A stretch of DNA of 64,000 nucleotides, taken from CAVRUD01 sp963849635. Lineage in GTDB: Bacteria > Chloroflexota > Chloroflexia > Thermomicrobiales > UBA6265. The position numbers and the translations under genes are program-made. Within the stretch, counting starts at the first letter, position 1, and the number at the start of each line of letters is the position of its first letter. The stretch lies in contig CAWKIA010000023.1 in assembly GCA_963849635.1 (NCBI GenBank), forward strand, positions 124,001 to 188,000, given 5' to 3'. This document shows positions 19,144 to 28,968 of the stretch, one piece after another. The notes beneath the pieces were generated by a model. The model saw nothing but the letters and a program-made list of their open reading frames with translations. It made no database searches and had not been told where the DNA came from.

Positions 19144-21866
19144 CTAGGCGTCGGGATAGTCGTCGTAGTTGAGAGGATCTGTGCCGGCGTCGATCTCGAT
19201 GCCGTCGATGGCGCCGTCGCCGTCAGTGTCGGCATTCAGAGGGTCGGTGCCGGCGGAGTAGATCTCGTCGCCGTCGAGGAGTCCGTCGGCGTCGGTGTCG
19301 GGGTTGAGCGGGTCGAGGAAGTAGGTGACCTCATCGCCATCACCAACCGCGTCGTTGTCGGAGTCTGGATTTAGAGGGTCAGTGCCGTAGAGATCGGTCT
19401 CGTCGGTGTCGACCAAGCCGTCGTCGTCCTGGTCGTTGGTGCCAACGTCGACAACTTCACCTTCGCCAGTGTTGCTGTCGATTGAATCGTCGCTGGTGGT
19501 GAACCAGTCACAGGCGAGGGTTTCGCCGGCGGTCAGGTCGTAGATGAGGATGCCATCTGGGGCAAAGACGACCTGGTCGTCACAGACGACGGCCGGATCG
19601 CCGAGGTAGCCGTTCGCGGCGGTGAGGGTGTAGGCACCGGGGGCAATGCCGCCGAAGAAGACGGTGCCGGGGATGGAGTCGCCAGTGTCAGACTGGCTCT
19701 GGTAGCCGTCCGGACCGGTGGCGGTGAAGGTGAGACCGTCTAGGGGTTCGGTGCATTCGCCGCCGCCAGCGGCGATGAGGACATCAGACCCCGCGGGGCA
19801 GTTCCAGACGTAGACGGTGATCGACGAGTTCATCGCGCCGTCGCCGCCGGTGCCGCCCGTCTCTTCCTCCCCGATGTTGAACCACTCGCAGGTCAGGGTT
19901 TCGTTCTCGGCGAGGGTGTAGCTGACGGTGCCCCCGCTGACGGGGAGTTGATTGAGGTTGCGGCGAACGGTCCGGCGGCCAGGGACGCTACCCTCACAGA
20001 ACACTGTCGGTTCCGCGCCGCCGGTTACCAGGTCTGATTCGATCGAGTACGTCCCGGCGTCGAGTCCGGTCCAGCCCAGGTGGTTGGCTTCCTGACCGCC
20101 AATCTGCCGCTCTGGATGCTCCTGGTCGTCTCCCGCCAGACGGAAGGATGTGCTGGTCCTTGATTGGGAACAAGTGTCCTGGAGAGATGCGAGGTCACGT
20201 TCTGGGTTCGCGTTGCCAGGAGTGGACGGCTGATCGTCTGCCTGATCGGGATCGTCATTTGATTCGGTCGGGCAGATCCAGGTTTGGATCGCGATCGTGG
20301 CGCCATCGGTGGCGGGCTGCGCTCCGGCTCCAGCTTCGGCTTCGTCGGGTTCGGCGCTGATGCCGCCGGGAAAGCGGTACCACTCGCAAATGAACTGAAC
20401 ACCGGCTGAGATCGGCAGGGTCATCTTGCCGTCGACCAGGGGGATCTCGGTGCCGTCCAGCGTGCCCGGGTTGTTGCCGGCCTGGCGGTCGCTGCAGAAG
20501 ACGACCGACTCGCGCGGGCGATCCGTGACGACCTCTCTGACGGTGAACGAGCGACCGGAGACGCCGTTCCAGACCATCGGTGCCGCTTGTCCGGTGCCGT
20601 CCGGTTGAGAGTACAAGAAGCTGACGGGGGATCGCGATGTCTCCAGGCCGAGGGGAACACCGTACAGGCCACGTTCACTCGTGCATTGCAGGGAGTACTG
20701 GTAGAAGCCGGAGGCGTCAAGATCGTCTGGGCAGGAGTGGACCCGGATTGAGACGCTGGCGGCAGGGTTTTCCTGGGCGGCGGATGCGTCGTCCGGCAGG
20801 GCATAGGCAGGGTCTAACCAGATTTCAGTCTCTTGGTCATCCAACGCTGCCCCGAAGACGGCGGTGGCATCATTTGGGTAGTACACGGTGTCGGCGCCAT
20901 AGGCTCCCGCGCCGTCCGTGGTTGCGCCACGATCAGGGATGTTTGCGTAGGCGACGTCCTGGTCGAAGGCAACCAGGCCCGGGTCGTTGATATTCAGCGG
21001 ATCGGTGCCATAGACCTGGATCTCCTCCCAATCGCTGCGGCCATCACCGTCCGTGTCCACATTGGCGGGATCGGTGCCGAATTGGGCTTCGACCGAGTCG
21101 GGTAACTCGTCGCCATCCTGGTCGCCGTCACTCTGGTTGACGACGGCGAGGGCATCGGCAAGCGTATCGCTGCCGTAGTAGTCGGAGACCGGGGCGGTGG
21201 CGTAGGCCCGGGCGGGGTCGTCGAGGGCGCCGTCGGTCTCGCTGTACGGCGGATTCAGCTCGACGCTGGCCTCGTCGGCCGAGATGGAGCGCGACGGGAA
21301 GTTGAACCAGTTGCACCCTAGCGCGAATTGCCGGTCGGTGGGACGGGACGGGATGGTGTAGGTGAACGACGCTCCGTTGAACAGCAACACTTCGGGTTCC
21401 GTGCTTACCCAGCAAGCCCCCTGGGCCTCGTATCCAGCTGGGACGTCCTGCCAAACCTTGATCTCTCCGGAAGGAACATAACCCCATTGCGGGAGCCATC
21501 CTGGCTGCGTCGTCCGAACCAATTCGATCCCACCGGCCAGCAAATGGACGGCAACGCCATACGATTCCTGGCACGAACGTGTGGAGATAGTACGGAGGTG
21601 CGCCGTCAACGACAGCCGAAGGCGTGGGGAGCGCGGGGCGCTGTCCGGTGCACGAAAAGATGTCGGCGGCAACCCGGTGATCGGCTGGAATCGCGTTGCG
21701 CTCGCCCGAGGTCGGTTTCTCTTGTGCTCCCAGAGTGGGCGTTGGGAAGCAACGCGGTGAGGACAAACGCGAGCGCAAGGGCGCGAAACACGATTCGGCG
21801 GTGGGCGCGGACGAGGGCAAGAGCACGTAGAGGCCCGGCCTGAGCGGAGATGTTTTGGGTTGTCAT
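19144..21866 (-). CDS. Large secreted surface protein with CxWF-ended domains and TSP3-like repeats (frameshifted)
   Basis: A signal peptide starts at ATG 21866 (MTTQNISAQ ... ALALAFVLTALL) in a different frame from the rest. Frameshifts near 21740 and near 21570 join it to the long frame that stops at 19144, about 907 residues in total. The protein has at least four related units of about 100-130 residues, each ending in an aromatic Cys motif (CNWFNF, CEWYRF, CEWFNI, CDWFTT). A DGDQDGDELPDS / DTDGDGRSDWEE calcium-repeat block lies between the first and second units, and six more TSP3-like repeats at the C-terminus end in DPLNYDDYPDA. It is probably extracellular and calcium-dependent. It converges on the LuxR-type regulator gene, with a 64-bp gap. 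Confidence 0.8.
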
Positions 21867-22365
21867 GGCGATGGTTCTCCGGTAGGAATGTCGGGTCGGA
21901 CGGTGGAGCGATGCAATGGCTCCATCGTGCCGGAGCGCGACCGATTCCACACATGGAGAATTACTCAATCGCAGCACGTAGGTATCGGGACGGCGTCGTC
22001 GCGTAGCCCGCTGGACCGGAAAACGACTCCTGCATGCGCTCCAGCCACGAGAGGCAGCCGACACTCTCGCAGACGATTGAAGATCGGAAGACCTGCGGCG
22101 CGTACTTTCGCTCCGTGGTTTCGGCAAATGATGCTGCGCCCATTGACGAGTGGACAGAGGACAGGACAGCAGTACGCCTGGTGTCCAGCGTGCCCGACAA
22201 CGGTCGGGCATCACCGCAGTGCCTGAGCGCTGGGAGTCCGAGGGACGATCAGGTATGGTATCCACTAACATCGGGTAAGTAACCCGATGGCGTCAGGTGG
22301 TCCCCGGCCACCAACCTGCCCCGGCCGCCGAACCAGCCGACGACGCCGTTTCAAGGAGCCCCTTC
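21867..22365. other. Intergenic region between divergent surface-protein and oxidoreductase genes
   Basis: About 500 bases without a supported gene. Three things stand out: the duplicated segment 22131-22189; a perfect hairpin CATCGGGT-AAGTA-ACCCGATG at 22269-22289; and, right after it, a GGTGG ... CCACC hairpin (22296-22312). Both hairpins are in the probable leader of the plus-strand oxidoreductase gene. Confidence 0.5.
22131..22189 (+). repeat. Second copy of the segment at 16369-16427
   Basis: It matches the region at the 5' end of the LuxR-type regulator at about 80 percent of positions, but here no regulator gene follows. It is probably the relic of a duplicated regulator 5' end or a shared control region. 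Confidence 0.6.
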
Positions 22366-23403
22366 GTGTCGTTCCCAATCTCCATCCTCGATCTCTCGCC
22401 GGTCGATAAAGGCGTCAGCCAGCGGCAGGCTCTGCAGAACACCATCGCCCTGGCCCGCGTCGCCGACGGCCTGGGCTATCACCGCTTCTGGCTGGCGGAG
22501 CATCACAACACCACCATGATCGCCAGTTCATCCCCGGAGATCATGATCGGCCACGTGGCCGGCGCCACCCGTCACCTCCGTGTGGGATCGGGCGGGATCA
22601 TGCTCCCCAACCACACCCCGCTCAAGGTCGCCGAGACCTTCAAGATGCTCGATGCTCTCCACCCCGGCAGGATCGACCTGGGCATCGGCCGGGCGCCCGG
22701 CACTGATGGCCGGACCGCCCTCGCCCTGCGCCGCAGCCGCGAGGCCGTCTGGGGGGATGACTTCCCCGACCAGCTTGCCGAGCTGATGGCCTTCGGCGCG
22801 GGCGACTTCCCGCCCGACCATCCCTTCCGCTCGGTCGTCGCCGTCCCGAACGAGATCGAGTTGCCTCCCATCTGGCTGCTGGGATCGAGCGGCTTTAGCG
22901 CCCAGCTCGCCGCCAGCCTTGGGCTGGGCTTCGCCTTCGCGGCCCACATCAACCCGGAGGGCGCCACCTTCGTCATGCAGGCTTATCGGGAGCAGTTCCA
23001 ACCCTCGGCCTATCTCTCCGCCCCCCACTCGATCCTGGCCACCGCCGTCATCTGCGGCGAATCAGACGAACACGCCGAGTACCTGGCCGCTACCTACGAC
23101 CTCGTCTTCGTCACCCTGCGCACCGGCAGACTGGGCCCCCTGCTCAGCCCGGACGAAGCCCTCGCCTACCCCCTAACCTCCGAGGAGCGCGCGGCGGCCA
23201 AGGCCCGTCGCCAGAACTTCGCGGTCGGCAGCCCCGCCACCGTCCGGGCCAGGCTGGAAGAACTGGCCGCCGAGACGGCCGCCGACGAGATGATGATCAC
23301 CGGCTCCATTTACGGCCATGATGAGCGTGTCCGGGCTATCACCCGTATCGCCACCGCGTTCAACCTTGGAACAACCCCGGCCAAGGACGGAGAGGCGGCG
23401 TAG
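22366..23403 (+). CDS. LLM-class flavin-dependent oxidoreductase (luciferase-like)
   Basis: I chose GTG 22366 (VSFPISILDLSPV), because AAGGAG lies seven bases upstream and family members begin at this point; an upstream in-frame GTG at 22297 has no support. The product is 345 residues, intact. It has the group landmarks of bacterial luciferase-like monooxygenases of the MsnO8 type: LDLSPV, RFWLAEHHN near residue 43, a GSGGIMLPNH flavin-binding segment, LGIGRAPGTD, and LLGSSGFSAQLAA. Such enzymes use reduced FMN and oxygen, or F420, to oxidise small organic substrates; the substrate is unknown. It converges on the transporter gene at 23522. Confidence 0.9.
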   Translation: MSFPISILDLSPVDKGVSQRQALQNTIALARVADGLGYHRFWLAEHHNTTMIASSSPEIMIGHVAGATRHLRVGSGGIMLPNHTPLKVAETFKMLDALHPGRIDLGIGRAPGTDGRTALALRRSREAVWGDDFPDQLAELMAFGAGDFPPDHPFRSVVAVPNEIELPPIWLLGSSGFSAQLAASLGLGFAFAAHINPEGATFVMQAYREQFQPSAYLSAPHSILATAVICGESDEHAEYLAATYDLVFVTLRTGRLGPLLSPDEALAYPLTSEERAAAKARRQNFAVGSPATVRARLEELAAETAADEMMITGSIYGHDERVRAITRIATAFNLGTTPAKDGEAA

Positions 23404-23521
23404 CGTTCGGCCGAAGCGCTGTTTGGTTTGACGCAAACGAGTCACACCGAACGGAGCCCTTGCCTTTGCAACTGAGAACACATCCGGGCGGGAGCCTCGG
23501 CCGAATGCGTCGAGGCGTTCG

Positions 23522-25996
23522 CTACGCTCGCGGACTTTCGCGGCGCCCATCGGGCTTGTCCGACGAAGCCGCCCGCTCCAGGTGGTACGGCACACTCGTG
23601 ACCACCGTCCCCGGCCGGAAGAGCAGCGCCGCCTTGATCCGCAGGGCCGTCTGGTTGTGGAGCAGTTGCTCCCACCAGTGCCGGGCGATGAACTCCGGCA
23701 GGATGATCGTGATCGTATCGTCTGGGCGCTGCGAGTCGATCTCGTCGATGTACGAAAGTAGCGGCCCCACCAGCGAACGATATGGCGATTCAATAATCAC
23801 CAGCGGGATGTCCGTGCCCAGCACCTTCCAGGCCTGGCGCATCGACTCGATCTCCTCTTCGTCGTCGGTGATGTGCACCGCGGTGACGTTGTCGGAGATC
23901 GAGCGGGCATAGGCCAGGGTCTGGCGAGCTACGCGGTTGACCGCGGCCACCGGCACCACGACCGTGTGGCGGATATCGGCCGGATCGAGCGGCGTTTGGG
24001 CGGCCATCTCGGTGGCGGCCTGGGTATAGTGCCGGTTGATCCCCTTGAACAGCAGGATCAAGAGCGGAATAAGCAGCATCACGATCCAGGCGCCACGGGT
24101 GAAATTGCTGATCGCAAAGACGAACGCCACGACACCGGTGGCTATCGCGCCGATCAGGTTGATGGTGAGGCCGCGCTGCCAGCCAGCCTCCTTCAGGCGG
24201 CGCCAGCGGACGACCATCCCACTTTCGGAGAGGGTGAACGCGGTAAAGACCCCCACCGCGTAGAGAGGGATAAGGCGCTCGGTCTCGCCGCCGAAGGCAG
24301 CCAGCACCGCCGCGGAGATGACACCCAGGGTGACGATGCCCGTGGTGAAAGCCAGCCGGTCACCCCGGAAGGTGAACTGCCGAGGAAGATACCGGTCGCG
24401 GGCCAGGAAAAACGATAGGCGCGGATAGTCGGAGAAGGCGGTGTTCGCCGCCAGGACCAGGATCGCGGTGGTGGCGAACTGGATGTAGTAATAGGCCGCG
24501 TTGCCGCCGCCGAATACAGCTGTCGCGATCTGGGAGACGACGGTCTCGTAGCCAGCTTCTTCCGCCGACATCGGGAAGGTGCCGTACTGGTGGGCGAGGA
24601 AGGTGATCCCGCTGAACATGACCGCCAGGATCGAGATCATCCAGGTCAGGGTGGTGCGAGCGTTCTTCCATTCCGGCGCCTTGAATGCCGGTACGCCGTC
24701 GGAGATGGCTTCGACGCCAGTGAGGGCGGCGCAGCCAGAGCTGAAGGCACGCAGGACCAGGAAGAGTCCAATCGAACCCGAGCCCGCCAGAAGGTCCGCA
24801 TCCCGCGGCGTTGATCTGACCTCGAAGCCGTCGATCGCGTTGCGAACCAAGCCAACGCCAAGCATGACAAAAATACCAAACAGGAAGAGATAGGTCGGAA
24901 CGGCGAAGATGCTACCGGATTCGCGGATACCGCGCAGATTGATGATCGTCACCAGCGCGATGAGGCCGACGCCAACGCTGACCCGGTGGTCCTGGAGTTC
25001 GGGAAGGGCCGAGATCAACGCCGCGACGCTGGCCGCGATGCTCACCGCCACCGTCAGGATGTAGCCGAAAAGGAGGGCCGCCGCCGCGGTTAGGGACGGG
25101 ATCTCGCCCAGGTTGTCCTTGGCCACGATGTAGGAGCCTCCCCCGTGCGGGTAGGCTTTGATCGTCTGACGGTAGGAGATCCCGACGACGAAGAGCAACA
25201 CCACGATCGCGACGCCGATCGGCAGGCTGAAGGAGAGCGCACCCACCCCCGCAATCAGCAGGATCCGTAGGATCTCCTCGGTCGCGTAGGCCACCGATGA
25301 CAGCGCGTCCGACGAGAGCACCGCCAGCGCCTTGACCTTGGTCAGCCGCTCGTGCGCCGCCGACGCGGTTGTCAGTGGCGCGCCAATGACCAGGCGCTTG
25401 ATCCTGCCAAACGCCCGCCCGACCGGTCCCCGGGCCGCCAGGGATTCCTCGGTCGCCACCAGGTGACCGGGACCGGCCCGCTCGAAATCCTCACTTTGCT
25501 GGCGGACGACCCGGACGTAGCGGTCGCCCGGATGGAGTCCTTGCAGCTTCTGGAAACCGACCAGGTCCGGCTGGATCTTCGGACCAGTGCTCGGGAAACG
25601 CCCCGAGAGCACCGGCCGCTCCGGGCGGTTCGCGCGGTTTGGACGGTGGACATCAGCACGTCGCCGGGCTGACTCCGCCAGGTCCTCCGGCTGTTCCCAG
25701 GGAGACCGTTCGATTTCAGCGGTGCGCAAGTCCTCGCCACTGCCACTGACTCCACTCGGGGCCGGAGGGGTAGGGCTGGCGGTCGTTGGTGGCGCTGGCG
25801 GCGCTGGCGGCGCGGCTGGCGGCGCGGCCGACCTCGGGCGGTCCGGCCCGGTTGGTGCGGCCTCCCGCACCCCTTGGGCCTGCCGCTCCGGGCGGTCCGA
25901 CCGGTCCTGCCGGGCAGGTCGGTGCACCCTGGGGGTGATCCTGGGCGAGTCCCCGTTTGGCGGGCCGCTTGGACCGTCGCGCTGATCGTCTGGCAT
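23522..25996 (-). CDS. APC-superfamily transporter, KimA/YdaO-like, with long disordered N-terminus
   Basis: An intact 824-residue protein. Residues 1 to about 190 are Pro/Arg/Ala-rich and look disordered. From residue 191 the sequence follows the KimA (YdaO) family: GRIKRLVIGAPL, then LTKVKALAVLSSDALSSVAY, which is close to the first helix of the Bacillus potassium importer, about 12 membrane helices with the substrate-region PHGGGSY, and a cytoplasmic C-terminal domain of about 180 residues resembling universal stress proteins. KimA proteins import potassium by proton symport and are restrained by c-di-AMP; I see no recognisable c-di-AMP riboswitch in the 120 bases upstream. A more general amino-acid permease function is the alternative. 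Confidence 0.8.
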   Translation of the reverse strand: MPDDQRDGPSGPPNGDSPRITPRVHRPARQDRSDRPERQAQGVREAAPTGPDRPRSAAPPAAPPAPPAPPTTASPTPPAPSGVSGSGEDLRTAEIERSPWEQPEDLAESARRRADVHRPNRANRPERPVLSGRFPSTGPKIQPDLVGFQKLQGLHPGDRYVRVVRQQSEDFERAGPGHLVATEESLAARGPVGRAFGRIKRLVIGAPLTTASAAHERLTKVKALAVLSSDALSSVAYATEEILRILLIAGVGALSFSLPIGVAIVVLLFVVGISYRQTIKAYPHGGGSYIVAKDNLGEIPSLTAAAALLFGYILTVAVSIAASVAALISALPELQDHRVSVGVGLIALVTIINLRGIRESGSIFAVPTYLFLFGIFVMLGVGLVRNAIDGFEVRSTPRDADLLAGSGSIGLFLVLRAFSSGCAALTGVEAISDGVPAFKAPEWKNARTTLTWMISILAVMFSGITFLAHQYGTFPMSAEEAGYETVVSQIATAVFGGGNAAYYYIQFATTAILVLAANTAFSDYPRLSFFLARDRYLPRQFTFRGDRLAFTTGIVTLGVISAAVLAAFGGETERLIPLYAVGVFTAFTLSESGMVVRWRRLKEAGWQRGLTINLIGAIATGVVAFVFAISNFTRGAWIVMLLIPLLILLFKGINRHYTQAATEMAAQTPLDPADIRHTVVVPVAAVNRVARQTLAYARSISDNVTAVHITDDEEEIESMRQAWKVLGTDIPLVIIESPYRSLVGPLLSYIDEIDSQRPDDTITIILPEFIARHWWEQLLHNQTALRIKAALLFRPGTVVTSVPYHLERAASSDKPDGRRESPRA

Positions 25997-26120
25997 CGAG
26001 AAGGTCTCCTCGGCCGGGGTGGGCGCGGCGCACGGGCAGGCCGTACGTCACACGCACTGTACACGCCGGATCGACCGCGAATCATACGCCCGATGTCAAG
26101 ACGAGTGAGCGAGGTTCGGG

Positions 26121-28726
26121 TCAGCCGTTGCTGGTGCCCTCCTCGCCAGAATCGACCGGATCCCCAACCGCCGCTCCGGGGCAGATGATATCGACCTGGA
26201 GCGTGCCAACATTGTCCCGGAGAACGCAGTCGTGGTAGTTCACACTGATCGGCGCCCCCTTCCCGACAAAACCGATCGTGTAGACGTGTGTGGGGCTGTA
26301 TGCCCCCCAGTTCGGCGTCTTCGTTCCGTCGAGTATCGCGTCGTCGATGCCAATCCCCAAATTTGTGCTGCCCGGGCAACTGTCCCAGCCGGGAATCGAC
26401 GGGTTGGCCGGGTTGAAGGCGTACTCGGCGTCGGTATCGGGGGTGGGTGGGAGGACATACCCGATCGTGCACGTCCCAGACGCCCGGAGGACGTAGGTCA
26501 CGCCCGCCTGCAACGACGTGGTCGACAGGGTGGCCGCACCGCTACACGGCACGGTGACCGTCTCCATGGTGGCCCCCGGGTTGCAGCGGCATTTACAGGT
26601 CTTTGGGTCGACGGACTCGCCCTTCTGGCACGAGATGTTCGGCGGGCAGACACAGCCACAGGTGGTGGGATCGCGTTGGAATGGCGCGGCGCATTCCGCG
26701 GCCGGGCAGACACAGGTGCACGTCTGGGGATCGAGCGTCTTCCCGGTGGGGCAGGTGTTGGTGCAGATAGGGGTGGCGGTCCCGGTTCCGACCGGGGTAC
26801 TCGTCGGGGTGCCCGGGCAGAGGATCTCGATCGTGATCTCACCCTCGTTGTCGTTGTAGAAGCAGTCGTGGTAGTTCAGGTCGATTGTCTGGCCATTGCC
26901 GGTGAAGGTCGTCGTGTAGACGTGCGTCGTGGTGTACGCCCCCCAGTACGGTGTCTTCGTGCCGTCGACCACCGGGTCGTTGATGCCGATGCCGAGTTCC
27001 TTGCCGTTCCCGACGCATTTGTCCTGGAGATAGATGGGGTTCGCCGGGTTGATCGTCTGGTAGGCGTACTCGGCGTCCCCTGTGTTGTTCGCGCCCAGGC
27101 GGCACGTCCCCGACGCCCGCATGGTGTAGGTCACCCCCGCCTGCAGGGCCGTCGTCGAGGAGACGATTCCGCCGCGGCACGGGACCCTGATCGTCTCGAT
27201 CACGCTGCCCGGCGCGCACCGGCATTTACAGGTTGCCGGATCGAGGGTCTCGCCCTGCCGGCATGCAATGTTCCTCGGGCATTCACAGCGGCAGGCCTTG
27301 TTCTTGATCTTTCCGGGCGGGCAGGGCTCTGGACCACACTCACATATGCACGTATCGGGGTTGGGCGTCTGCCCGGTGAGGCAGGACTGGTTCCGCGGGC
27401 AGATGCATTGGCAGGCTTGTTTATCGAGCTCTTTCCCGGCGGGACACGTCGTCAGGCCGCAGACGCATTCACATGTCGCCGGGTCGAGCTTCCACCCCTC
27501 GGCACAACTGATGTTGGGGCGGCAAACGCACCGGCAGGCGCCGTCAAAGACCTGGTTGGGGCCGCAGGCCGGCAGGCAGTTGCCATCGCATTCGGCCATT
27601 CCCTGAGGGCAGGCGCACGTACAGGTCAGCACCCGATCCGGCGGGCAGACAATCGGCTCGCATTTGCAATCGTCGTTGTAGGCCTCGGTCGGCAGGCACG
27701 GGGCGACGCACTCGTCCTTGCACAGCCCGGTTCCGGGCGGACAGACGCATTGGCACGTCTCCGGGTCCTTCGTGAGATGCGCGGGGCAGGCCTCTTCCGG
27801 TGGGCAGATGCAGGCACACGCCTCGGGATCCTGGACCTTCGGCGCCGAGCAGACGACCGGGCCGCTGCATTCGCACCGGCAGCGGTCCTGGTTCATCTTC
27901 AGCCCGGCGGGGCAGGGATCATCCGGCGGGCAGATGCAGCCGCACGTTTCGGGATCGACCACCTTACCCTGGGTGCAGCGGATCTCGGGAGGACAGATGC
28001 AGGCGCACTCGTCCTCGTCGAAGACCTTCGGCGAGGCGCAGGCTGTGCTTGCCTGGCAGATGCACTGGCACGTCTCGGCGTCGAACGTGAGGGGATCCTG
28101 GCAATCTGCCGAGTTGGCAGGTGCAGGTGCAGGCCGTCTCATCGAAGATGAAGCCAGGGTCGCACTCCTCTATGCCGCAGACGCACTCGCAGTCATCGAG
28201 GACCTTCGGGAATTCGCACGTCAGGTCGCAGAAGCATTCGCAGGTGACAGGGTCGACCTTCTCGCCCGGATCGCAGACGATCGTAGTAGGGGCAGAAGCA
28301 GGCACAGGTATCGGGATTGAGCTCGGCGTCGCCCGGGCAATCTTCAATGGCGCAGACACACGCGCAACTGTTGTCATCGTAGACCTGATCCGGGCGCGGG
28401 CAGACGTAGAAGTCGCTGAGCGTGCAGTAGCAATTGCAGGTCGCCTGATCGAGGACGAAGTTCGGCCGGCAGACCACGTCGCAGACACAGGCGCACGCCG
28501 ACTCGGAGAAGACGCGGCCAGCCGGGCAGGAAATCGGTTCGCAGCCGTTTTGTCCGGTTGTGCCTGAGCCGGTCCCGGTGGGCTGCCGGGCCGCCTGCGT
28601 CGAGCGGACCACGCCGATGCTTGCCAGCGCCCCCGCTCCACCCCGGGTCAAATTGCGGATGAAGGCGCGCCGGCTCGTTCCCGACGCAAGATTTCTCGCG
28701 AACGCGTCAAACCGGTGCACGTCCAT
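26121..28726 (-). CDS. Giant Cys-rich repeat protein with two C-terminal duplicated domains (frameshifted)
   Basis: It starts at ATG 28726 with MDVHRFDAFARNLASGTSRR and a hydrophobic core, a Tat-like leader shared with the gene at 15277. Frameshifts near 28290 and near 28110 must be bridged, giving about 868 residues. The body is some twenty-odd repeats of about 22-28 residues with the pattern CxCxCPPxxxCxxGKxxDPxTC. Two copies of a domain of about 130 residues lie in the C-terminal half, each with ETVTVPC, LQAGVTYxLRASGTC, DGTKTPxWGAY and NYHDCxxxDNxG. This domain resembles calcium-dependent lectin or galactose-binding folds, but I cannot confirm it. The protein ends in an acidic tail without an anchor. 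Extracellular location is inferred; function is unknown. Confidence 0.8.
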
Positions 28727-28968
28727 CGCCGTATCCTTCCGCTATTCAGTTGTTCCGATGGTCTCAGTTTACGCTTTGTTAATGAAATTAGATAGAGTCC
28801 GCGTTGTTCTTGAATCTCGTAAACCATGCAAATCATCGGATAGTGCATTGATAAGCCCCAATCTATCCCGCGGCTTGGGCGGCGGGCCAGGCAGCGCCTA
28901 CGTCATAATCCGGAGCATCCGCGTTCTCCCCGCACCGGGCGCGGCGTTCGCCGGCCGGAGGTCGCATC
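28727..28968. promoter_or_regulatory. AT-richer divergent intergenic region
   Basis: These 242 bases separate the Cys-rich protein gene and the membrane-protein gene. Bases 28740-28860 are clearly AT-richer than the surroundings, as expected for promoters of both genes; I cannot assign individual -35/-10 boxes with confidence. Confidence 0.35.

Noticed and set aside
25997..26120. Possible c-di-AMP (ydaO) riboswitch upstream of the KimA-like gene
   Set aside because: The 124-base gap lacks recognisable conserved ydaO core sequences and is at the short end for the element.
26232..28151. 639-codon plus-strand frame opposite the Cys-rich protein
   Set aside because: Its regular pattern is a reflection of the Cys repeats on the minus strand; no family features.
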